Notes: generated from the sequence alone by a model not told the origin. Shown: positions 46,277 to 54,802, numbered from the stretch's first letter. The stretch is DNA of 64,000 nucleotides from Bradyrhizobium guangdongense (GCF_006483445.1 NZ_PPPT01000090.1:1-64000); one strand, 5' to 3'. Numbers and translations are program-made.

Positions 46277-46987
46277 ATGACTGACGACAAGAAATCCCCG
46301 GCCGGGATCGACGGCACCTACGGCGCCTTCTACCAGAAGCGCAATCCGGCTCACGTCTATCCGGTCGAATTCGTGGTCAGAGCCTTTCTCGGCAACTATC
46401 CCCGGCACAAGACGGATGCTGCGAGCTACCGCGGCAAGCGCGTGCTCGACCTCGGCTGCGGCGACGGCCGCAACATGCCGCTGCTCAGCAATCTCGGCAT
46501 GGAGGTCCACGGCACCGAGATCTCGCAGGAGATCTGCGACCTCACCGTGGCGCGGATGAAAAATCTCGGCATCGACGCGAAGCTTGCCGTCGGACGCAAC
46601 CACGCCCTGCCCTATACGGACGGCTTCTTCGACATCGTGCTCGCCTGTCATGCCTGCTACTATGTCGATCCCGGCACGCGCTTTTCCGACAATGTGCGCG
46701 AGATCGCCCGCGTGATGCGCCCTGGCGGATCCTTCGTGTTCTCGGCGCCGATCGGCACCACCTACGTGCTGCGTGGTGCCAGGGATCACGGTGACGGTCA
46801 CATGGAGATTGCCGCCGACCCCTACGGCCTGCGCAACGGCTACGTGCTCAAAAAGTTCGACAACGAGGCCGAGATCGCGTCGGCGCTCTCACCGGCGTTC
46901 GGCGGCTTCGAAATTGGCTCGTGCCGCAACGATTTCTGGGGTATCGAGGAACACGTCTGGACCGTGGCCTGCCGCAAAGCCGGCTGA
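46277..46987 (+). CDS. Class I SAM-dependent methyltransferase
   Basis: This 236-residue enzyme has motif I VLDLGCGDGRNMPLLSNLG at about residues 56-74, TEISQEICDL, and FFDIVLACHACYYVDPGT, of the Methyltransf_11 group. It follows the formyltransferase by 6 nt and precedes the acyltransferase by 31 nt. In the operon context it could N- or O-methylate the sugar or the acyl group. It is clearly distinct from the TylF-type enzyme two genes upstream. Confidence 0.78.
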   Translation: MTDDKKSPAGIDGTYGAFYQKRNPAHVYPVEFVVRAFLGNYPRHKTDAASYRGKRVLDLGCGDGRNMPLLSNLGMEVHGTEISQEICDLTVARMKNLGIDAKLAVGRNHALPYTDGFFDIVLACHACYYVDPGTRFSDNVREIARVMRPGGSFVFSAPIGTTYVLRGARDHGDGHMEIAADPYGLRNGYVLKKFDNEAEIASALSPAFGGFEIGSCRNDFWGIEEHVWTVACRKAG

Positions 46988-47018
46988 CGTTTCGGACATC
47001 TGATCTGGACATCTGACC

Positions 47019-47723
47019 ATGGCTTTGTATTCCGGCGAGGAACGGCCGCGCCGCATCGTGATCTTCGGAACCGGCCAGGGCGCCGACACCGCCCGCCGCT
47101 ATTTCGAATGGGACACGCCGCACGAAATCGCCGGCTATGTCGTCGATCGTGAATTCCTCACCGCAAACGAGTTCAAGGGACGTCCGGTGGTGGCCGTCGA
47201 CGAAGCCGTCGGCCGCTTCCCACCGAGCGGCTTCCTCGCCTTCGTCCCGCTCGGATCGGGACGCATGAACCTGCTGCGCGCCGGGAAATACGAGCTCTTG
47301 AAGTCGCTCGGCTATCGCTTCATCTCCTACGTACACGGATCGAACAAGCTGGTCGGCCACTGCGAGATCGGCGAGAACTGCTTCATCCTGGAGAACCAGT
47401 CGGTGAATTTCGACGCCGTGATTGGCGACAACGTCGTGATCTGGAGCGGCTGCCAGATCGGCGACCGCAGCCGCATCGGCAATCACGCCTTCCTCGCCTC
47501 CCATGTCGTGCTCAATGGCGACGTCACGATCGGCGACTACGCCTATCTCGGCAGCAACTGCAACATCTCCAACAGCGTCCATGTCGGCCGGCAGTCCTTC
47601 ATCGGCGCCAACGCGCTGATCACGAAGGACACGGATGAGCGCGCGGTTCACGTCGTCGAGGCGACGCCCGCCATGGGCATCGACAGCATGCGCTTCATCA
47701 AGCTGCTCAAGAATCATCACTAG
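47019..47723 (+). CDS. NeuD/PglD-like sugar O/N-acyltransferase
   Basis: This 234-residue protein has an N-terminal Rossmann-like domain (RIVIFGTGQGADTARRYFEW) and a C-terminal left-handed beta-helix with hexapeptide repeats such as CEIGENCFILENQSV and VTIGDYAYLGSNCNIS. This NeuD/PglD plan is used to acetylate sialic acids or the 4-amino group of UDP-4-amino-4,6-dideoxy-GlcNAc. It might complete the LegB-LegC product to a bacillosamine-type sugar, or acylate the operon's own sugar. It is the eighth gene of the operon. Confidence 0.8.
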   Translation: MALYSGEERPRRIVIFGTGQGADTARRYFEWDTPHEIAGYVVDREFLTANEFKGRPVVAVDEAVGRFPPSGFLAFVPLGSGRMNLLRAGKYELLKSLGYRFISYVHGSNKLVGHCEIGENCFILENQSVNFDAVIGDNVVIWSGCQIGDRSRIGNHAFLASHVVLNGDVTIGDYAYLGSNCNISNSVHVGRQSFIGANALITKDTDERAVHVVEATPAMGIDSMRFIKLLKNHH

Positions 47724-47735
47724 GACTCATCTGTT

Positions 47736-48656
47736 ATGGCCGAGCACTACGAACGACTGGGATTGGTCTATGGCGCGACCGGCGCGAGCTGGCATCGCTC
47801 GCACTGCCAGAACCCGTTCGTGCAACAGCTTTCGCCCAGCCGCTACCGCGTGCACTTTGCCGCGCGTGACGAAAAGAACCGCTCGCAGGGCGCATGGGCC
47901 GATGTCGAGGTGACCGGCTCCGGTCTGGTGGTGAAGGAGGCCGCGCCAGCGCCCTCGCTCACGCTGGGCCGGCTCGGCGCCTTCGACGATTGCGGTGCGA
48001 TGCCGGGCAGCATCGTGACGCATCGGGGACGGCTCCTGATGTACTACACGGGCTGGACGCTGGCGCGCGCGGTGCCCTTCACCTTCTTCATCGGCGCGGC
48101 GGAGTCGCAGGACGGCGGCAAGACCTTCCAGAAGGTCTCGGAGGCGCCCGTTCTCGGCCGCAATCATTACGACCCGTTCCTGACCGGCGCGCCCTGGGTG
48201 ATCGCGGAAGGCGGGCGCCTCCGCATGTGGTACATCTCGGGCACCGAATGGGTGCCGGGTGCGACCGAAAACGAGCCGCCGACGCATTATTACTCGATCA
48301 AGCACGCGGTCAGCGACGACGGCATCGCCTGGGAGGTCAACGATAAGCTCTGCCTGCCCTATCTGGAGAACGAGCACGCGATTGCGCGACCCGTGGTGAT
48401 GAAGACCGGCAGCGGCTACCGCATGATCTATTCGGCACGCAGGCTCGGCGAGACCTATCGCATCTACAGCGCGACCTCCGCCGACGGGCTGTCGTGGCAG
48501 CGCGACACGGCGCCGATGATCGAGGTTGCGCCCTCGGGCTGGGATTCCGAGATGGTCTGCTACGGCAGCCGGCTGGAAACGCCGCAGGGCAACTTCCTGC
48601 TCTACAACGGCAACGCCTATGGCAAGGACGGTTTTGGCGCGGCGCGCTGGACCTGA
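47736..48656 (+). CDS. Five-bladed beta-propeller, GH43/GH32-like protein
   Basis: This 306-residue cytoplasmic-type protein (no signal peptide) shows propeller blades with SxDGxxW/GKTF-type Asp boxes: SQDGGKTFQKV, AVSDDGIAWEVNDK, and SADGLSWQRDTAPM. The layout recalls GH43/GH130-like or related glycan-processing proteins. A DCGAMPGSIVTHRGRLLMYY segment holds a possible active-site region, but I cannot name catalytic residues. It is the last gene of the ACP operon. The end (KDGFGAARWT) is echoed downstream of the M10 protease gene at 51702-51737, part of a segmental duplication. Confidence 0.65.
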   Translation: MAEHYERLGLVYGATGASWHRSHCQNPFVQQLSPSRYRVHFAARDEKNRSQGAWADVEVTGSGLVVKEAAPAPSLTLGRLGAFDDCGAMPGSIVTHRGRLLMYYTGWTLARAVPFTFFIGAAESQDGGKTFQKVSEAPVLGRNHYDPFLTGAPWVIAEGGRLRMWYISGTEWVPGATENEPPTHYYSIKHAVSDDGIAWEVNDKLCLPYLENEHAIARPVVMKTGSGYRMIYSARRLGETYRIYSATSADGLSWQRDTAPMIEVAPSGWDSEMVCYGSRLETPQGNFLLYNGNAYGKDGFGAARWT

Positions 48657-49969
48657 TCTGCGCGATCAAGTGCCTCGCGCCGTCCTCAGGCGAGCAACTG
48701 GTGATCGTGCAGGAAGGCAGCCAGATAATCGGTCAGCGCCGCAGGTCCACCTACGTCGTGAAAATGCTCGACGACCTCGGAAACCCATGACGCCGGCGCA
48801 GGCATCGTGTCCAGCGGCTCGGGCTGGTAAGCGCCAGGGCTCGCGCCGGACTCCGCGAAGACGAAACCGCCATGTTGCGCTACCGCTGCGACCGCGCCCG
48901 ATGGGGCAAGTGGTGCGGCGCCAGTCGTTCCGTCACCGTTCAGATCCTGGTGGAAGATCGGCTCATACGATTTCAGCATGCTGCTGTTGCCTGCGACGGC
49001 GCCGGTCAGGAACGACGTGAAATTGCCGTTGGTGTCGGTGCTCCAGATCGAGAACTGGCCCGTGCTCGAATCCTTCCAGGCGACGTCATAGCCGCCGCTA
49101 ACGACCTCGGCAGCGACCGGCGACCATGTCCCGGCCTGACCGACCACGACGGGTGAGCCGTTCATCTTCAGCGAAGGACCGGATCCGCCGGTATAGAAGA
49201 AATAGTTGTTGCCGCTCACGACCAGGCTGGTGGAGCCGGCGGATTCGATCACGCTCGGCGGAATCCCGATGGTGCCGTCGCCATTCAGGTCCTGATGGAA
49301 GGTGTTTTCGAGATTCTCCAGCGTCGTGCTGGTGCCGGATACCGCGCCGGTCAGATAGGACGTGAAATTGCCGTTGCTGTCGGTGGTCCAGATCGAGAAC
49401 TGACCCGTACTCGAATTTTTCCAGGCGACGTCGTAGCCGCTTCCGGTCTGCTCGCCGCCAACCAGCGACCAGGTGCCCGCCTGCCCTGCCACAACGGCGT
49501 TGCCGCCGTACTTGAGCGTCGGACCGTTGCTGGTGCCGTTCGCATAGAGCGCGAAATTGCTGCCGACCCGCGCGAGCGTGGTCGAGCCGAACGACTCGAT
49601 GACGACCGGGCTCGGCGCCGACGGCACGCCGATCGTGCCGTCGCCGTTGAGGTCCTGATGGAAGGTGTTTTCGAGATTCTCCAGCGTCGTGCTCGAGCCG
49701 GACACCGCGCCGGTCAGATAACTCGTGAAGTTACCGCCGCTATCAGCGGTCCAGATCGAATACTGGCCTGAGCTCGAATCGTGCCAGGCGATGTCGTAGC
49801 CCCCGGACGTCTGTTCGGCGGCGAAGGGGGTCCAGGTTCCGGCACCGCCGACGACGACCGCCGCACCGCCATATCTCAGTTCCGGCCCGATCCCGCCGGC
49901 GACGGGCTCGAGAAAATAGAAGACGCCGTGATGCGTCAGCTCGGTCGATCCGATCGCCTCGACCACGAC
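48621..49969 (-). repeat. Segmental duplication, copy A (propeller end plus protease tail)
   Basis: This block covers the last codons of the beta-propeller gene, the 30-bp gap and the three-repeat tail of the subtilase-like protein. It is co-linear with 51702-53041. In both copies the order is propeller C-terminal codons, a similar spacer with GGCGAGCAACTGGTGATCGT, the shared tail, and repeats 3, 2 and 1. Repeats pair one to one (for example repeat 2 has ESFGSTTLA in both), so the triplication came before the block duplication. Confidence 0.75.
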
Positions 49970-51508
49970 TGCCGGGAGCAGTTGTACCGCCGCGGTCACC
50001 GCTGGATTGACCTGGACGAGGCCGGCGCCGCTGACGGCAGAGTTCGCCATCGGCAGCGCCGTTTGCTCCATGATCTGTTCGACCTGCGCCGGGGTCAGGT
50101 TGGGGTTGGCCGACAGCAGGAGTGCCGCGACGCCGGCAAGGCTGGCCGATGCCGCCGACGTCCCGTAGAAATTGCTCAACCCTCCCGTGAGCGTGGTCGC
50201 AATTCCGTCGACGCTGGAGACGACAACGGGAGTCAGCAGTTGCGGGGATGCGAGCCGCGTCCCGTCGTTGGCAAACAGCAGCTGGGCTCCCGCGCCGGAG
50301 GACGAGAAGGTCTCGCTGACAGCCGGGCTGACGCCGAAAGCCGGCGTCGATGCGACGCTGACGGCGCCTGCCGTGATCACCCCCGGCGTCATCGCGTGAC
50401 CGACCAGGGCGCCGGCGTTCGCGCCACTGATGCTTCCCGGCAGGCCATTGGTGAAAAGGACTTCCTTGATCAGCCCCGGGTCCGGACCAAAAAGGTTGGT
50501 GATGACGATCTGGTAGGTGCCGGAAGCGGTGAACATGTAGCCCGTGAAAGGATTGTTCGCTTCGCCGACGGACGCATTAGTCGCCTGGGCGATCAACGTC
50601 CCATTCTGGAAGACGAACATGTCGATGTCGGGCGCATGCCCGGAGTTGAAATTCGCCTGCCCGTAGGGCAGGTCCCATTCCAGCAACAACGGCACCGGGT
50701 GAGTCGAACTCGCGGTGACCGTAATGGTCTGGGCGATGCTGCCGTTGAACATGACGACATCGTCCCAAAACCCGCCGTTGAACCATCCCGAACTATGCGT
50801 CCATGTCGTCTGATAGGCGTTGCTGGCATTGTTGCCAGCGGAGGTGATGTAAGTGACGCCCTGGGCCTCGACGGTCTGGATCGCTTGCGCGATGACGCCG
50901 TTCTGGAAGAACGGCTCGTCGAAATAGCTCACATCGTCGCAGATCACCTTGCAGCCGGCGGCCGCCAGCGCGAGGATGCCGTTGGCAAAATCCTGCTCGC
51001 TGAAGTCGGCGGTGTAGAACGCAAGGCTCGCACTCGGCGCGATCTCGTGCACGATCTGCATCATCGCGCGGCCTTCGTCGCTCCCGCCCGACGTGAAATC
51101 CTTCAGCACCTGGACGTTGGCGGCGGACGGCAGCGCGCCGCTGGCCTCGTCGGCCGCAGCGCCGCCCTTGTTGTTGAAGCTGTCGGAGATGACGCCAACC
51201 TTGATGCCGGAGCCGTTGACACCGGCGCCTACGGCATTGAGGGCTTGCAGCACCTGCGCCGCGGTAGCGCCCGTCGAGCTGACGGCTGAAGAGGTTGTCG
51301 GATCAACCACGTCCTGCGTGAGGCCCGCCACACTCGCGTGAGAAAGTGGCACGGCGGCGGGCTTCTCCGCCAGGGCAGGCAAATCAGTCGTCAAGGGCGC
51401 CGCTGAACCCGGCCAGACCGCAGTCCCATCTACAATTAGCTGCGCGAAATCATCATCAAGAAAACCGCCGGACGAATCCTGCGGATCGCCCCCGTACCGA
51501 AATTTCAT
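48686..51508 (-). CDS. Subtilase/sedolisin-like protease with three-repeat secretion tail
   Basis: This 940-residue protein has a clan SB peptidase domain at about residues 100-500. Asp109 lies in KVGVISDSFN and Ser451 in FYGTSAASASLAGVAALL. The usual subtilisin His motif is replaced by SDEGRAMM with Glu145, and D191/D192 lie in CDDVSYF. This suits a sedolisin-like Glu-Asp-Ser set. Repeats at about 514-627, 636-747 and 752-862 each end with a FHQDLNGDG-type motif. The last roughly 45 residues (MPAPASWVSEVVEHFHD to AFLHDHQLLA) match those of the M10 protease. No Sec signal is visible, so type I export is inferred. ATG 51508. Confidence 0.82.
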   Translation of the reverse strand: MKFRYGGDPQDSSGGFLDDDFAQLIVDGTAVWPGSAAPLTTDLPALAEKPAAVPLSHASVAGLTQDVVDPTTSSAVSSTGATAAQVLQALNAVGAGVNGSGIKVGVISDSFNNKGGAAADEASGALPSAANVQVLKDFTSGGSDEGRAMMQIVHEIAPSASLAFYTADFSEQDFANGILALAAAGCKVICDDVSYFDEPFFQNGVIAQAIQTVEAQGVTYITSAGNNASNAYQTTWTHSSGWFNGGFWDDVVMFNGSIAQTITVTASSTHPVPLLLEWDLPYGQANFNSGHAPDIDMFVFQNGTLIAQATNASVGEANNPFTGYMFTASGTYQIVITNLFGPDPGLIKEVLFTNGLPGSISGANAGALVGHAMTPGVITAGAVSVASTPAFGVSPAVSETFSSSGAGAQLLFANDGTRLASPQLLTPVVVSSVDGIATTLTGGLSNFYGTSAASASLAGVAALLLSANPNLTPAQVEQIMEQTALPMANSAVSGAGLVQVNPAVTAAVQLLPAVVVEAIGSTELTHHGVFYFLEPVAGGIGPELRYGGAAVVVGGAGTWTPFAAEQTSGGYDIAWHDSSSGQYSIWTADSGGNFTSYLTGAVSGSSTTLENLENTFHQDLNGDGTIGVPSAPSPVVIESFGSTTLARVGSNFALYANGTSNGPTLKYGGNAVVAGQAGTWSLVGGEQTGSGYDVAWKNSSTGQFSIWTTDSNGNFTSYLTGAVSGTSTTLENLENTFHQDLNGDGTIGIPPSVIESAGSTSLVVSGNNYFFYTGGSGPSLKMNGSPVVVGQAGTWSPVAAEVVSGGYDVAWKDSSTGQFSIWSTDTNGNFTSFLTGAVAGNSSMLKSYEPIFHQDLNGDGTTGAAPLAPSGAVAAVAQHGGFVFAESGASPGAYQPEPLDTMPAPASWVSEVVEHFHDVGGPAALTDYLAAFLHDHQLLA

Positions 51509-51671
51509 CGCCTAGCGCCCCGGCCTTGAGATGAAGCCCTCCGGAAGTGCCGTCGCTTGTGGCGTCGGCACCTCGTCCCCCGAGCTTCGGAGAAACTTCA
51601 GTCTGGCAAAGGCTGGTTGTAAAGGCAAACCCTGTTTCAACTCAAGGTTTCGCTCAAGTTCGCGTTTAAGC

Positions 51672-51693
51672 GACCGGCATTTTTGTGCCGGTC
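51672..51693. terminator. Hairpin downstream of the M10 protease gene
   Basis: GACCGGCA (51672-51679) and TGCCGGTC (51686-51693) form an 8-bp stem with a 6-nt TTTTTG loop. It is about 75 bp past the M10 stop on the minus strand. No U-run follows on that strand, so it may be a processing or attenuation hairpin rather than a simple terminator. Rest of the 51509-51766 gap shows no gene. Confidence 0.35.
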
Positions 51694-51701
51694 ATGCCTG
51701 T

Positions 51702-51737
51702 GACAAGGATGGGATTGGCGTGTCGCGCTGGACCTGA
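51702..51737 (+). pseudogene. Remnant of the 3' end of a beta-propeller gene
   Basis: Read in frame on the plus strand, these bases encode DKDGIGVSRWT and a stop, against GKDGFGAARWT and stop at the end of the intact gene 47736-48656. The nucleotides after the stop also match those after 48656. No propeller blades remain upstream, where the sequence becomes unrelated. It is therefore a fossil of the duplication that gave both proteases the same tail, not a gene of its own. Confidence 0.7.
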
Positions 51738-53041
51738 TCTCGGCGACCAGGTCTCGGGCGCCGTTCTCAGGCGAGCAACTGGTGATCGTGCAGGAAGCCG
51801 GCCAGAAAGTCGGTGAGCGCCGCAGGTCCGCCCGCATCGTGCAGATGCGCGACGACCTCGGACGCCCAGGATGCGGGCGCGGGCATCGTATCCGGCACCT
51901 CGTGCTGGACGTTCACGGGACCGACGCCGGCCTCCGCGAAGACGAAGCCGTCGGCTGTCACCGGGGCAGCCGCGCCCGACGAGGCCAATGGTGCGGCGCC
52001 GGTTATTCCGTCACCGTTCAGGTCCTGATGGAAGATCGGCTCGTACGATTTCAGCGTGCTGCTGTTGCTCGCGACGGCGCCGGTCAGGAACGACGTGAAA
52101 TTGCCGTTGGTGTCGGTGCTCCAGATCGAGAACTGGCCCGTGCTCGAATCCCTCCAGGCGACATCATAGCCGCCGCTGACCGCCTCGACGGCGACCGGCG
52201 ACCACGTTCCGGCCTGCCCGACCACGACGGCGTTGCCGGCATATTTCAGCGTGGGACCGGAGCCGGCGGTGTTGAGATGATAATTGTTGTTGGCCACGAC
52301 GAGGCTGGTTGATCCGGCCGCCTCGATCACGAGGCCGACATTGCCGTCGCCATTCAGATCCTGCTGGAAGGTGCCCTCCAGATTTTCCAGTACGGCGCTG
52401 GTGCCGGAGACCGCACCGGTCAGATAGGACGTGAAATTGCCGTTGCTGTCGGTCGTCCAGATCGAGAACTGGCCCGAGCTCGAGTCTTTCCAGGCGACGT
52501 CATAGCCGGTTCCGGTCTGCTCGGCACCGACGAGCGACCAGGTGCCGGCCTGACCGGCGATCACGGCGTTGCCGCTATATTTGAGCGTCGGACCGCTGCT
52601 GGTGCCGTTGGCATAGAGCGCGTAGTTGCTGCCGACCAGTGCCAGCGTCGTCGAGCCAAACGACTCGACGGCGACGGACGCCGGCGCTGACGGCACGCCG
52701 ATCGTGCCGTCGCCGTTGAGATCCTGGTGGAAGGTGGTCTCCAGATTTTCCAGCGTCGTGCTCGTGCCGGACACAGCGCCGGTCAGGAACGAGGTGTGGT
52801 TGCCGCTGCTGTCGACGGTCCAGATCGAGAACTCGCCGGTGGTCGCATTCTTCCACGCGACGTCGTAACCGCTTCCGGTCTGCTCGGCCGCAATCGGGGA
52901 CCAGGGCGCAGCCCCACCCACAGCCACGGCGGAGCCGGCATATTTCAACACCGGCCCGGTGCCGCCGGCCGTTGGATTGAGGGAGTAGGTGCCGCCGCTC
53001 TGCACCAGGCTGGTGGTGCCGATCGCCTCGATCACGACGGG
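51702..53041 (-). repeat. Segmental duplication, copy B (propeller remnant plus protease tail)
   Basis: This is the partner of 48621-49969. It starts at the propeller-gene remnant and runs through the C-terminal tail and three repeats of the M10 protease. Beyond its right edge the two genes differ completely: here an RTX and M10 domain, in the other copy a subtilase-type domain. Boundaries are read from protein-level similarity and are approximate by a few tens of bases on the right side. Confidence 0.72.
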
Positions 53042-54316
53042 GGCGAGCTGGCTGATCAGCGTGGTGCTCGTAACCGTGCCGTCGGCGAACTGGAAATATT
53101 CCACTCCCGACACGGTATCGGTGCCGTCGGGCGTGCCGGAACGGAGGTCGACCAGCGTAAATACCTGCGTGGTCGAGTTGTAGCTGATCCCGTAATTCGC
53201 CTTGCTGCCGGAATACGCGACGGTGTCGGTGCCGGAGCCGCCGATGATGGTGTCGTTGCCGCCGTTGCCTCTCAGCGTGTCGTTGCCGCTGCCGCCGTTC
53301 AACACGTTCGCAATCGCGTTGCCGATGATGCTGTCGTTGCCGGAGCCGCCGATGGCGTTGTCGATGTAGGAGCGCGCGTCGTTGTTGTAGAGATAGGCGT
53401 TGTAGACGTTGCCCGAGGCGTAATAGCCGTTGCCGAGATAGGCGATCTGCGTCGACGAGAACGTCGATGCCGCACCCGGATTGAGGTTGAGCGACAGGTT
53501 GGTCGTGTAGTTCGAGAGGTCGTAGGTGTCGACGCCGTTGCCGTCCCAGATCGTCTCGAAGATGCGGTTGGCCGAGCCGCCGGCGCCGCCGCCCGGTGCC
53601 GCCTGTCCGACGCCGTTGATGGACATCTGCCCGGTCGTCGTGTTCCAGGTGTAGACGGTGTTGCCGCTCTGCGTGCTGTAATTCGCGCCGTACAGCGTCT
53701 GCATCGCGAGGATGTCGTTCGCCATATAGGTTTGCGAGAACCCATAGGCCTCAGCGGTGTAGCCGGTCAGCGGCGCGCCGACATAGCTGCGATAGCTCAT
53801 GACGGTGTATTCGCTGTCGTCGTGCGCGCTGGGCACCGCGACGTTTGCGACGCCGCCGGTCTCCTGGCTGTGCTTCAGGCCGACGGCATGGCCGAGCTCA
53901 TGCAGCGCGGTCACGAAATAATAGTTCCCGAGCGAGGCCAGCGAATAATTGTAGCCGGTGCCGAACCAGATATCGCCGCCCGATGCAACGCCCCACGGGT
54001 AGTAGGCATAGGACGTCGGATTGGCCGCCGGCGACTGCGCCACCATGATGTCGGCACCGTTGGTACCGGCGTACTGGATGTTGGCGTTGGTGTAGCTGTT
54101 GATCAGGCCGACGGCGTAGACGATCGCCACCTGCATCTGGTACGGCGCCTGCGTGAAGCCGGCGCCCGTCGGCTCGCCATTGCCGTAATAGGGTGACGGA
54201 TAGTCGCTCGGCGAATCCGGAAAGCTGTAGGTGATCGTGCCGGACCATTTGGTGCCGCCGAGCAGCCCGTCGATCTCCGCATTATTCGTGGCGCTGGCAT
54301 AGACGGCGGTGGCCAA
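51767..54316 (-). CDS. M10 serralysin-like RTX metalloprotease with repeat tail
   Basis: This 849-residue protein has the zinc site HELGHAVGLKH (H139, E140, H143, H149) and a Met-turn at M173 in YTVMSYRSYVG. RTX-type nonapeptides such as GGSGNDTLRGNGGNDTIIGG occur at about residues 323-365. Three repeats of about 110 residues (about 426-540, 547-661, 663-771) and a C-terminal tail (about 804-849) are shared with the subtilase-like protein. It starts with TTG 54316, with GGAG 7 nt before it. RTX and C-terminal features indicate type I secretion; the transporter is not in the window. Confidence 0.88.
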   Translation of the reverse strand: MATAVYASATNNAEIDGLLGGTKWSGTITYSFPDSPSDYPSPYYGNGEPTGAGFTQAPYQMQVAIVYAVGLINSYTNANIQYAGTNGADIMVAQSPAANPTSYAYYPWGVASGGDIWFGTGYNYSLASLGNYYFVTALHELGHAVGLKHSQETGGVANVAVPSAHDDSEYTVMSYRSYVGAPLTGYTAEAYGFSQTYMANDILAMQTLYGANYSTQSGNTVYTWNTTTGQMSINGVGQAAPGGGAGGSANRIFETIWDGNGVDTYDLSNYTTNLSLNLNPGAASTFSSTQIAYLGNGYYASGNVYNAYLYNNDARSYIDNAIGGSGNDSIIGNAIANVLNGGSGNDTLRGNGGNDTIIGGSGTDTVAYSGSKANYGISYNSTTQVFTLVDLRSGTPDGTDTVSGVEYFQFADGTVTSTTLISQLAPVVIEAIGTTSLVQSGGTYSLNPTAGGTGPVLKYAGSAVAVGGAAPWSPIAAEQTGSGYDVAWKNATTGEFSIWTVDSSGNHTSFLTGAVSGTSTTLENLETTFHQDLNGDGTIGVPSAPASVAVESFGSTTLALVGSNYALYANGTSSGPTLKYSGNAVIAGQAGTWSLVGAEQTGTGYDVAWKDSSSGQFSIWTTDSNGNFTSYLTGAVSGTSAVLENLEGTFQQDLNGDGNVGLVIEAAGSTSLVVANNNYHLNTAGSGPTLKYAGNAVVVGQAGTWSPVAVEAVSGGYDVAWRDSSTGQFSIWSTDTNGNFTSFLTGAVASNSSTLKSYEPIFHQDLNGDGITGAAPLASSGAAAPVTADGFVFAEAGVGPVNVQHEVPDTMPAPASWASEVVAHLHDAGGPAALTDFLAGFLHDHQLLA

Positions 54317-54323
54317 GGAACGT

Positions 54324-54327
54324 CTCC
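54324..54327 (-). promoter_or_regulatory. Shine-Dalgarno GGAG supporting the TTG start of the M10 protease
   Basis: GGAG on the minus strand lies 7 nt before TTG 54316. There is no in-frame ATG before the start of the conserved region, so this site and TTG codon are the likely initiation point. Confidence 0.55.
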
Positions 54328-54499
54328 AGGAACGTGTCGCCCATGATCCGATTCGATTGCGACAACGATTCTAGCGTTAGAAGGATACGTTTGGTTTAAT
54401 TTGGGCAGCTTGCGATCCGCACCTCCGATAACGACTTGTTAAGCGAAAACACCGTGTTTACACGGACGCGGAACTGGCTTGGGGCGATCGGAAGGAACC

Positions 54500-54802
54500 A
54501 TGATACTGCTTCGCCTTGCCGCCGTCGTCTCGGGCGCCCTGGTCGCGTTCGCGAGCGTGGATCACCTGCTTCCCGAGGAACTGTGCATCATGTCACGGAA
54601 AGCCCAAGCGGACGAGACCGCCAAAATGGCTCCGGCGCGCACCGTGCCCCCGGCACGCGATCCCGCCATCGCGGTCGCCGAGGAGTACGAGCTGGCCCGT
54701 CGCAAGGGCACAGCCGAGGCATTCGAGCTGTTCATCGCCCGCCACGGCGACGATCCGCTGGCCGAGAAGGCCCGCGCCGAGCTGAAGCGGCTGTCGCGCT
54801 GA
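54500..54802 (+). CDS. Small secreted hypothetical protein
   Basis: From ATG 54500 (AAGGA just before) the product has 100 residues. The N-terminus MILLRLAAVVSGALVAFASV is a hydrophobic signal-like segment, and the rest is charged and helical, with EEYELARRKGTAEAFELFIA at its centre. No family is recognised. The longer frame begins with a TTG seven codons earlier. A 13-nt perfect palindrome, AAACAC-C-GTGTTT at 54447-54459, lies about 40 bp upstream and may be an operator. Confidence 0.55.
   Translation: MILLRLAAVVSGALVAFASVDHLLPEELCIMSRKAQADETAKMAPARTVPPARDPAIAVAEEYELARRKGTAEAFELFIARHGDDPLAEKARAELKRLSR

Noticed and set aside
45747-46801. Minus-strand frames opposite the formyltransferase and methyltransferase genes.
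   Set aside because: The plus-strand genes carry exact catalytic motifs and tight operon spacing; the opposite frames have none and cross gene borders.
53221-53385. Tandem-like GC-rich pattern that could be taken for a non-coding repeat or CRISPR-like array.
   Set aside because: In frame it encodes the RTX nonapeptides of the M10 protease, so the repetition is explained by protein sequence; there are no regular spacers.
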